Below are positions 35,835 through 49,600 of a stretch of 64,000 nt of DNA, piece after piece. The stretch is taken from NCBI RefSeq assembly GCF_018687715.1, contig NC_056752.1, positions 42,816,501 through 42,880,500 of the forward strand, written 5' to 3'. Numbering within the stretch: the first letter of the stretch is position 1; each line of letters opens with the position of its first letter. Both the position numbers and the translations under genes were made by a program. The notes below the pieces were generated by a model. The model worked only from the letters and a program-made list of their open reading frames with translations. It had not been told where the DNA came from and ran no database searches. Origin of the DNA: Carya illinoinensis. Lineage: Eukaryota > Streptophyta > Magnoliopsida > Fagales > Juglandaceae.

Positions 35835-35890
35835 GCAATTTCCATGTATTGGGTACTAATTGCATGTATAAACCAATACATGGAAATTGC
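35835..35890. repeat. Perfect 18-bp inverted repeat
   Basis: GCAATTTCCATGTATTGG at 35835-35852 is matched exactly in inverse orientation by 35873-35890, with a 20-base loop. It lies near the right end of the Harbinger element. Confidence 0.85.
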
Positions 35891-36138
35891 ATTCTAGAAA
35901 AAAAAAAATTAGGCAAAAAATATATAATAATAAAATGATAATATTTTATTATTATTTTATTTCAAACATGCATAAATCAATGTGAAAATTTTATTAGAAT
36001 GACAAAATAAATATGTAAAAGAGATAATTTCGTATATGCATATGTCCAATGTGGAAGCTGATACCGAATGAAAGAGCTCTAACGCATTAACCATCCATGA
36101 AATGACCAAAATGGCACCACCCTCATGCTAAAACCACA

Positions 36139-36237
36139 AAACCCTAGCGATCTCCCCCAAATAAATCCCAGCCGTTTGTTCCCGCAGAATCAATCTCATC
36201 CGTTCATCTCAGAGCCCATTAAGTACCTCTAGGGTTT
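36139..36237 (+). promoter_or_regulatory. RPL5 promoter elements: two telo-boxes and a site II-like box
   Basis: AAACCCTA at 36139-36146, AGCCCA (TGGGCT on the other strand) at 36213-36218 and TAGGGTTT at 36230-36237 lie 100-200 bp before the start codon. Telo-boxes with TGGGCC/T-type site II motifs are the known signature of plant ribosomal-protein promoters. The nearby leader is pyrimidine-rich. Confidence 0.75.
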
Positions 36238-36339
36238 ATAACTTCCGCTTCTTTAGTCGCGCTTCCTCTCGTTAAGACTGAGCCGTCCCCGACTCCCCAA
36301 CTCTATCCCTCTTTGGTAGAGTCAGATCGAGTTTCTACA

Positions 36340-39691
<3,352 letters not shown>

Positions 39692-40810
39692 AAAAATAGT
39701 GCGGGAACTTGAGTTTTATAGTTCTGCTTATCTGAAATTGAAGCTGCATTTCTGCAGTTTAACTAGGGACCTATTCATGGTTTGAAAGTTCTCATGTTTT
39801 TCGTTTTTTTGTTAATTTTATCTCAAGTTCAATTTTGCAGCTTGGATGGTAAGAAGATTATGGGCATTTATGATGATGTTGCGACATGTATTATTGCTCA
39901 ATTTTCCTTGGTTTAAACATTTATAAAAGAAATTTCTTCGTTTAAACTATGAAGAGCTTTCTTCTGCTCCCTAGTCACAATCTGCTGTGCTCATTATCCT
40001 GTGTTAGACATAAGACTCGTAAATTCACTATAAGACTCGTACGATATTCATTCGCTATGAAAAAAAGAAGAAAGAAAAAGGAAATAGCAATGTAATACAT
40101 GATAATGATGATATTAGTAAAAGGGCTGTTACATGCCATTCCTTTTGCGTGGATAGTGTGAGTCTTCCCTTGAAGGTTTCGCGTTGTCGTCTCGCCACCT
40201 TAAACATCTGAGGTTCTTCTTCTATATGAGAGCAGCTGTCAGCCTTGATCGATTTCTGTGATCATTGGTAATGTCCGGACAATTCTTTCGTTTGGCATCA
40301 ACAATCGTGGGAAACGGTATATGCTTTTGTCTCGAAATTGATTCTGCCACTAGAGCACGACAATTTTGCTGGTCTCTCTTCTTTTTCATTTAGGTGAAAG
40401 GAAAGGAAAGTACTCGTACCATTTTGTTACAAAGAACAGTCCCAACAGTTTTAAGAGTCATCGAACATTTTGGGTTCAAAATAAGAAAAACACAAATATG
40501 GGACAAGTCAATTTGGTTGGTCGGCTCATGGGTGTTAGTTTTTTAACTAGTTAAAAGAAAATAATCATTTTGGTCACGGAGAGACATAAAAGAGATACGA
40601 AATTTAGTAAACCAGCCACAAAAGGGTCCACAACCAAGAAACCTTATCTGATACCAGCCAATGGATCTCCTTCTCTTTTACAATTTAAGCCACCAACACT
40701 ATCCACTTCAATAGATTTTTCTTACATCTTGATATATAATCGACTTCCCAAAAAATAAGTCCTATTATTTTGAATTAAAATAGCCCCCCAAATCGACATA
40801 GAGAAGAGTC
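39692..40810. other. RPL5 3' region and intergenic DNA
   Basis: It includes the RPL5 3' UTR (to about 39950) and then AT-rich DNA. TATATAATC near 40733, about 80 bp before the next start codon, may be the TATA box of the next gene. No other gene is supported. Confidence 0.6.
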
Positions 40811-41500
40811 ATGGCCCATTCTCTAACCCCAGCACCAGCTCCTGCAGCACCCATCTCAACAAGATCAACGAAGAAGACTCATTTCTTTTCTTTAGGGTTT
40901 CAAAGAGCGTGGGCTTGCCATCAAGGTTGTGGTGGAGACGAGCTTGAGTATAAACTTGTCCATCGCAGGTTCGTTTATATATTTCCATACATATATCTAT
41001 GAATGCACATAAGTCTGTTATGGAAACAATATCATATTTCAAGCGAGTCGGACGTGTTTTAGGGTTTAGTAATTTGCAAAAGTTTGCCATGTTATATGAT
41101 GATACTATGCCAAGAATGGGGGTGCTGAAAAAATGAATCGAATTTAAGTTCTTTGAAAAAAGGAAGATGAAAGTGGGATTATAGAGCAATATACATTTTA
41201 GATTGTAGTTTTCCAACGAGAACGTATACGTATGTGTCATGGATTCATGCACGTTGCAGGGCTGTGACGTTGAGCTTGGCTGGAGCAGTGCTGGGCTTGA
41301 ATGTCGGTGATCGGAGTGCAAGTGCGGCGGCCAAAAGGCCTCCGGCCCCTCCACCCACTGAGAAGAAGGACCCCAATGTGGGTGGTGTCATGGCAAAAGT
41401 TCTAGCCAGCAAGAAAAGGAAGGAGGCTATGAAAGAATCCATGTCCAAGTTAAGAGAGAGTGGGAAGCCCGTTAAGGGACCAACCGAATCAACCGAATGA
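40811..41500 (+). CDS. Small chloroplast protein with a twin-arginine thylakoid-lumen signal, function unknown
   Basis: Two exons, 40811-40968 and 41260-41500, give 132 aa (stop TGA 41498-41500). The N-terminus is rich in Ala, Ser, Thr and Pro and looks like a stromal transit peptide. At residues 52-53 a twin arginine (HRRAVTLSLAG) precedes a hydrophobic stretch and an A-S-A cleavage site (about 73-75), the layout of a Tat-dependent lumen signal. The mature part (about 57 aa) is Pro-rich, then Lys-rich: KDPNVGGVMAKVLASKKRKE. The second half looks conserved in land plants from memory, but I cannot name a function. No transmembrane segment other than the signal is visible. The intron splits the RR codon pair. 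Confidence 0.7.
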
Positions 41501-43575
41501 ACATGATTTCTCCATGAATGCAGACCACCTTCAAAGTTATTTGTTTGTGATCACTATCTACAAATGATGTATATTTAAGAACATCCATCAAGCACAATTT
41601 TCTATCATTTTGAACAAGATTCTTGTACGTAACTGAAATCCAATATTTGGCATTTAATCAATCCGTGTCACCAACCAGATGACCAATTTTTAGGGATAGA
41701 TCTCTCGCATTCAATGTCTACAAATCTTCAATCATGCATTCATCCATGTGTTCAACTTGTTCGTTTACAATTGCAAATAGAACAATATTCTTTCGAGACA
41801 CTGAAACAGTGGTAGGTCTCAGGTTTCCATCTCACAAATATGAAATACACAGTATATTTTGATCGAGTATCTTCACTTAATTCATTGGGTGAGATACACC
41901 AGGTGATAATCCTATCTAAACAATAGGAATTGTGAACATATTTTGTGTAATATTTTTGTATATGTAGTAGTTCTCTTGTGTTTCCGAAGAACTTTGAAGC
42001 AAAGGCCTAGTTAATAGATCGGCTATATTTTGGTTGAAGCGATCTTAGTAATTATAGCTGTATTGTGTCTTGAAAATCTATGCTACTCAATGAAATTCTA
42101 TCTTTAAAGGGTTTTTTTTTTTGTCTTCCATGCGGTGAAGGCTGCATTTGTGTATTGAGGTGGTTTTAGATAATTTAAGTTGATATGTGAATGGTAGTGT
42201 TTTATGAATTCTATTGAGATATGTTTAAATATATGAAATATATCAAAATATGTATTTGAATGTATGGAGTAAGTTAAGATATCTTTTTACAAGAACTAAG
42301 AAGTTGAAAAAAGTAATAGATCACATCAATAATTAGTTTGAAATAGATTGAGATGAGTTTTACACCCAAACATTTTTTTAACCAGTGAATAACTCTACTA
42401 TTGTCATAGCCTAAAGTGACACGAGAAATAGTGTTTTTTTTGGGTACAAAACTTCGAGCTTTTACTACTTTTTGTTCTTATATCAACAAAGCTTGCTCCT
42501 TTTGCTATGAAAATTAATTAAGGAAAATGATAGACACAATTCTTTTTGCAATTTTTTATAAAGCATTGCTACATCTTTGCACATCTCCCGAAGATGTAGT
42601 CTGAGAAGTCACCAAACAAGGCAAAATTTTTATTTTTTTTTATTTTTTTCATTCATTTTTTTATATTATTAAATATTTTGTAAAAATAAAAAAATTTCCA
42701 ACATCATTAAAAAATAATTCCTTAATCGCTAAATAAAAAAAATTAAAAAAGAAATGGATTAGAGAGAAATCATCGGGAGCACTATTTGGGTGAAATAGCA
42801 TTTTTCTTTTTTATATGAATATGTTTTCAATAAGAATTATTTTTGTAAAATAACTTATAAAAATAACATTATAATGTCGCTTTATCTAAATAGTTTCGTT
42901 TTAAAATATAGTTATATAAAAAATCGTAAAAATGAATATGCGTATCATTAGTTTTTAATGTATTCAACCTTAAAAAGGAATCTAGTTTTGTATCCAACTA
43001 GATGTACACTTTTCATCGTACGTAATTCTAATTCTGATTTGACGTAGAATATGGCATCTCCTTGCTAAATGGCCATATGCATTGACAAAACAATACTACA
43101 TTATGTATAGCTATATATATATATATATATTTTGCTCTTTTTATTAACTTTGGGTGTTTAGAAATAACGTCTCGACTCTCGACTAATTTTAGAAGTGATT
43201 ATGTATAGCTACTTCTTGTCATTGTTGTTTGGCGAGATTGAATTGAAATCTAGTAGAGGTACCTACGGTTTAAGCGTTGAAAATAATTTGTATATTTGAA
43301 TTATGTGTAAATTTTAGGTATTTTTTTAAAATAATTTAGATAAATTTAAAATTTATATAAAAAAATTTATTTTTTAATCAGTATTATATTTTTTCAAAAA
43401 TAAATGTGTATACTTCCACATCTTAAACTATACCTAACGTTACTATGTTAATGATATTAATCTAACAACATAATTTTTCATATATTATAATGCCTGGGCG
43501 GGTTATATACTTGACCCGACTTGGCCCACTTACTGTTTATGCATTAGAAAGTTTGGTGTGTTACTGTTAATAACA
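41501..43575. other. Intergenic with MITE-like repeats
   Basis: About 42160-42390 resembles the MITE type at 17503 and 62580. About 42545-42790 resembles the type with palindrome-like ACTTA(N)GATTAAGT words found at 60735 and 61180. A (TA)n stretch lies near 43110. No gene is supported. Confidence 0.5.
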
Positions 43576-43599
43576 GGTGAGAAGATATTCGCGGCCGAA

Positions 43600-43639
43600 G
43601 AGGAGGAGGAAGAAGAAGAAGAAGAAGAAGAAGAAGAAG
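43600..43639 (+). repeat. (GAA)n/(GGA)n microsatellite directly before a start codon
   Basis: A purine-only GAGGAGGAGGAAGAAGAA... tract ends one base before the ATG at 43641 of the HAD gene, so it is probably in the 5' UTR. Such tracts vary in length between individuals. Confidence 0.85.
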
Positions 43640-43640
43640 G

Positions 43641-46600
43641 ATGATGCCCGGATGCTCTGTTTCGTCCAAAGAAGTTCAGCTCTTTCAGAGCTTGAAAGGA
43701 ATTCAACAACTCGCCGAAACGCGTCGTTTCAAGGTTCCCCGTCTCTACTTACTTTACTTTGCGCCCCTCATTTCTTTTTTTTCCTCGGTGAAAAGTTATC
43801 GCTGTATTATTTCCCCAAGACACAAAACAGATCCTTTCGATGTGAATCTTGTTGCTCTCATGGTTCATCTCTGCTGAAGGGTGTTTTTTGTTATAAAAAA
43901 AGTTTTGGCTTGAATTGGTTGAGTCAGAAAGTAGATGGTCGGAGCTATCCATATTTCATGTGTCTATGATATTGATTGAATTGTGTTTTGTGAGAATTTT
44001 AAGATGGTCATTTCTTTGAGTCTTGATTACTATCGTTGTAATCATTTTACTCTGAACGTGTGCGTTGGTTAATGCATGTATGGTGTATCTAGATGTGTAT
44101 ATATTCATGTGTTCATCTTAAATGTACATATTTTTGTTACAACCTGTTTGTTAATGTGTATGCAGGCATGGTTTTTAGATCAATTTGGGGTCCTTCATGA
44201 TGGCCAAAAACCTTATCCAGGAGCAATTTCAACATGTATGTTTTCATCTGTTAGCCTTGGTAGCCGGGAAACTCTTTTTAGTTGGTACCATAAAGTCATT
44301 CTCGGGGATAGAAACATGGTAGCATTTATGCTTTAATAATTTCTTTTGTTTAATAACAAAAGCCTATCAATAATTGGATTGATGTTTTATAGTAGAAAAA
44401 CTAGCAAGTACTGGTAGCAAGATGGTGATCATAAGTAATTCCTCAAGACGTGCATCAACAACCATTGAAAAGATGAAGAGCCTTGGATTTGATCCCTCTT
44501 TTTTTATGGGAGCCATTACTAGCGGAGAATTGACACATCAATACCTGCAAAGGTTAACCCCTGAGGTTTTAGATTTCTATTTGACGTTCTTTTTTCGTTT
44601 TCACATTGAAGAGTCAATATGGTTTAGCAATCAAAACAAAAGAAGATAAAAGATTGATATACTACATTTAACTTCTATTTGTTTCCATTCCATATGCTAA
44701 ATGTGGTCCCTGTGAACATTAAAATTTAAAATATCTCAATATGTGATGGACTTATATGCAACCTTAGTTGTTCTCATTTATCCACAGTTAATGTTATTTC
44801 TAGCTTCTAAATGCTTAACTTCTATCTGAACACCTTCATTAAGGCTACCTTTAATCGATAAATAATGAAAGTAATCTATGCTTTTCATTTTCTGGGTACA
44901 CTGTGTTCTTATCCATATTATGTTGTGGACTATTCCGCATTGTTTTTTTTTTTTCAACTTATTTATAGTAGAGAGGTTGTGGCTTATCTTTTCATGTATT
45001 TTGATTTTCAATAGGAAAGATGATGCTTGGTTTGCAGCACTTGGAAGATCTTGCATCCATATCACTTGGAGTGATCGGGGTCTCATATCTCTTGAGGTAT
45101 GGTAAATGCACAAGCATTGCTTGTAATCATTTTTTTTTTTCCTTTTATTCGAATCCTATGTTTTTTTTTGGGGGAGTAAATTGGTTTGGTTTTTCTTCCT
45201 CTTCCTTTAAAACATAACCAAGAGGTAAAGCAACACTGCTTCTAGCACGCCTGTTGAAACTCGTAGATCAAATCATTGCTCAAAGGAGAAACAGTGTATT
45301 ATGCAATTTGAGAAACTAAAGCACAATTAGATTCTTGTATGTGAATGCTGAATAGCAGCCTGGTTCTGATAGATGCTTTCTTCAGTATGATCCACAGACT
45401 GTGTGACTACACATACACAGTCAGTAGAATTAATGAATTTAATAACACTCGTCCTGTGATCCCACGGCACTGTCTTCTTAGTTTATGTTTTCATCCAACC
45501 AAACATTTGTGATTTTGTTTAGGTGACAAGCAAAACCTAGGAAATAGATTTGTGTAAATAATTATTGTGCTAAAGAATACTCTGTCCCAATTTCATGGTC
45601 CTTTTCTGTTGTTCTAACTATTTTAGGGGACAATCAATTAATGCTTTCACATTCAAAATAATGTCGCTTCTTTCCCAAATTACCCCGCATTTTTTCATCT
45701 TCAATGTGGTTTTTATTTCAAGCATGGGAAATATAGAAAAACCATAAAATAATAAGTAATGCAGGCCCAAGGCATGCAAGCCCTTTGAAAAAAAAACGAG
45801 ATCCATGACAGGGAAATGGGGTTTTTTACCATGTCCCACTTTTTTTCAAAAGACTTACACGGGGCTTGCACAAATTATTTTCCTAAAAGAACACAGTATT
45901 TTCATTGACTAGACAGACTTTTTGGGGCATCCCGAAAAGGAATGACGGACTAAGAAAATCAAAAGGAGGGTGCAATGTAAATTTTTCATGATAGGGTATT
46001 CTGAAGTCACCCGTGGAATGTTGAGTAAAGTTATCTGGTGTACAAATTCTTGTTGTAGGGACTAGACATACAAGTTGTCGAGAATGTTGAAGAAGCTGAG
46101 TTTGTTTTGGCCCATGGAAGTGAAGCTTTGGGGCATCCTTCTGGTGCTGCAATTCCCACGAAACTTGTGGACCTTGAGAAAATATTAGAGCGCTGTGCTG
46201 CTAAAAGAATTCCAATGGTGGTGGCAAATCCCGATTACGTGACTGTTGAGGCAAGGGACTTGCGTGTAATGCCTGGTAATAACGTTTAATTTTTTCTTTT
46301 ATTCTTTTATGCAAAATGCATGCAAAGGGCTGAGAAAATATACTATAATCAGGGTGGGATATTTGATTCTCTCGGGATGAAAAGCAAGGCTAGGATATGA
46401 CTACGTCTTAGGTTAAATCTCTAAGGAAAATATCAATGCCTTAGAGTTTAGGTGATGCCCTCTGGATCTAGTGTGAGTGTTGTCTCATTTTAGATTTCTT
46501 TTAGAGTTGCTCATAAATTCATTCGGGAGAATATTTTTTTTTAGAAGTCATTTGGGAGAATGTTCTCTCATTCTTTCAAAAGTTTTGTTACCAAAGTGAC

Positions 46601-49600
46601 AGGTTGAAGAATCAGTAAATGTAGCCCCAAACTTACTAAATGTTATGGTTACATGGTGTGTCTTAAAATATGGAGAGGATCTGTTAACCTAAAAGAAAAG
46701 AGAGACAAAAAGGATAGAGAAAGAGAGGTCCATAGGGGTAGTAGTTCTCTATTGTGGCATGTTCCATGCCAACTATTGACTCTAAACCCTTGTTTGAAAT
46801 TTCTTTGTTCTCATATGATTTTTGTCCTCCTTTGCCTTTGAAACTTATTTTTCAAATTAGTAAATTTGGTCTCTTCCCTTTTATCCTTTTTTCCATCTTG
46901 GTCATATTACAATTTATTTTGAACTACACTATCACTCTATCCACATATCCCGTGTCCTGCCTTTTGTCAAGTTTGTTTTTTCCTAGCATCTTTTGGTAAT
47001 GTACATTGATTTACACTGAGTCATTAATTTGTAAATATATTTCATCTGTAATCTCCCTGGCTTGGTTTCATAAATAAGAACTTCAGAGTTGCAGTTCATG
47101 TGTTATGATACAAGCTTTACTGTATCATTCAGCTCTTTATTTGTTTCACCACTCACGCAAGCATATTTAGTTTGCGATGCAAGTAAATCAAGAAGGCATC
47201 TCAGTTTTGAGATACAAGAATTGCAAAAAATCTAATGTCCAACCTCTTTTCTGTAATCTAGTATAAGTGATGACTCTTCATTACTGATTATCTAGTTACC
47301 AGTTAACCTCTTGCTGATTCTTATCTAATTACTGTTTAAAAGTCAACTTGGGGAGAACCCTAGAGGAGCTGCCGCCGTCATCACCTGTCCGGCTAGTGAT
47401 AACACACATTCGGCACAAATAGGACCCGCGGACACCAGCGACGTCACTAAGGGTATTCGGCGCCTGATATCCTTCTGATGACCTCTTTTCTTCTTTTTAT
47501 TTATTTTTAATTTTTTCCCCTGCCTCGCCTCTGCCTACCTTGCACTAGCTTTCTTGGTGGAGCCACCAGCGTCTCTTCTCACAGAAAATTGCAACGAATC
47601 CCGGAAACCTCTTCACTAGCCTCCGATGTCGGATTTACTCCAGCGACTCCTTTTTTTTTTAGGGTTGGGTTTCTTTTTCCGAGATATGTCAAGCGTGACG
47701 TCCCTATTGGCTTCCACAGAACCTATCGAGGGACACCGGCGACCTCTTGAATGGCATTTCGCAGTCACTGTTTCCTTCCGGTGACTGGTTTGTATCCCGT
47801 AGCCTTTTTAGATACAATGAAGCCCCCTTACAGCTTGGAAAGCCCCTGCTTTTGAAGTTGAATCGGTATGGGTCAAATGGTGCGTTTTTGGGTGGAATTG
47901 AAGGCTTTTGAGTTTTTGCCAGAAATTTGGAGGTCTTCATTAAAAATAGTGGAGAGAGGCAAAAGGGTTTGGAGATCTGTAGTAATGGGTCGGAGTGGTA
48001 TAGAATGGTTGATAGCTATGGTGGGAGCAGCATTAAAGGCAAGGAGAAATTCAAATTTTACAAAACACTTGCACGAAGGTAACAGAGAATTCATGGCCCA
48101 ACGATGCTCCAACAAGCATGGTTGGCATCTAACTGTCACTGAATATGGCGAAGGAGGCCGGCGGAGTAGTGTTGTAATTCCTGAAGGGCATAAAGGACAA
48201 GGTTGGGAGAAGTTTGCAGCAGAATTACGCAGAGCCGCGGATTTTCTCTTTGATGAGGGGTCAAGAAAAGAAAAGAAAAGAAGAATGAGAATACCAAAGA
48301 CCCAAGCACATCCACGGTGGTGAAGCGTTCGTATGCAGCAGCTCTAAAGATGGGTGATGCTTCTGTAGCTCAGAGTAAGGGGAACGGTGAAAGTGGTCTG
48401 CAAATCACGCAAGCTTGAAACCAGCTTGAAGCGATGCAAAATTCTCTAAAGGATATGGAAACCCAACTTGTCAAGCTGAAGATAGCGATAGCTTTCTTGT
48501 CTACGAAAATAGAAACGCTTTCAGCTGGAGGCAACATGGTTGTTAAGACTAAGATAGGCTCAATTCCTTTAAATTCAGATAAAAGAAAATGGAAGATTGG
48601 ATTCGGTCCTGTCCCTATAACTAGATCAAGGAGAGCGTGGTGGGTCAAAAGGAAATCTAGGTTATTTGAAGTGGGGTCTACGTCGCGTGTTGGTGTAGAG
48701 AATGCAGTAATGGAATGTCATTTGCCTTAGGTAACATAGGATAAACTGTTAGGTGGTGTTACACCATTGCCTGAAAATGGTAAAAGAGATGTAGGATCCG
48801 TTGAAGTTGCACGTATAGGGTTGCCTGAGGTGAAGGGACTCGCTGTCATTCCAAAAGCTCTAATGCGGATGGAAAGAAACAATGGAGTTTATGAGGAGGT
48901 ACGGGGCTTGTCGTTGGTGCCTTGCGTAGAAGAAAGTCCAAAATTGGGAATGCAATTGGTTAATGTGTCTGAGGATAATGTTGCTCCCCTGGTCTCTTTT
49001 CCTCCGATAGCGGATTGGATTTTGCCTAAAGTTAACAAGATTCTGCCTTTTATGGGGATTTCACATGGAGGATGCGAAGACCAATTCAACGAACTAATCA
49101 CCGCGATCGAGGCAAGCCACGCCCTTGAAACCAAAAGTTTCAAGAAAAATAGGGAGTTACAACGTCTTTTTTGGGCAATTAACTACGACACTAAGGGAGG
49201 TAGCTCAGTTAGAGGGAAGTCTAAAGGGAGGGCAATGTGAAGACAGGAAACACAAGGGGTTGGGGTTGGGGTTTGGCTTGGGTATTAGTTATACGGGGAA
49301 ACAAGGGGTTGAGGTTTAGTGTAATTTTTTGGGTATTTCGGGTAGTTTTGGGATTAGTGTATTTTAGGTTGTTTTTCACGGGCTCTTTTGGGTCATTAGG
49401 GGCGCTTTATTATGGGCTAGGTGTTTTCTTGTATACGTTCAGTGTACTTGGTTACTTCTTTTGATATATAAAATATTTTTACTTATTAAAAAAAAAAAAA
49501 AAAAAAAAAAAAACGTTAGTTGATTCACATGGCTTTGTTATTGATTCCTTTGAAATGTCCGTTAGTTACACTGGATATGGAATCTCTATCATTTATGTGT

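Larger units (their letters stand above)
27781..36060 (+). mobile_element. PIF/Harbinger element, decayed, split by a Copia retrotransposon
   Basis: The left end GAGCATTCACATTAG...GTATATGC (27781-27809) pairs with the right end, whose reverse complement reads CAGCTTCCACATTGG...ATGCATATAC (36060 inward). Flanking trinucleotides are TAA on the left and ATA on the right, roughly the TWA target of this superfamily. A CT-rich leader (about 27945-28050), a probable intron and a Myb/NAM-like ORF1 follow on the plus strand. No DDE transposase gene is visible. Subtracting the nested retrotransposon leaves about 3.3 kb, so this is a deletion derivative that keeps only the accessory ORF. Confidence 0.75.

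Noticed and set aside
40366..40758. Two short open frames between RPL5 and the next gene
   Set aside because: No homology, no splice continuation, and composition like intergenic DNA.
43577..43969. Open frame with a lysine run over the GAA repeat
   Set aside because: It is an out-of-frame reading of the microsatellite and of HAD exon 1; the HAD frame has domain support.
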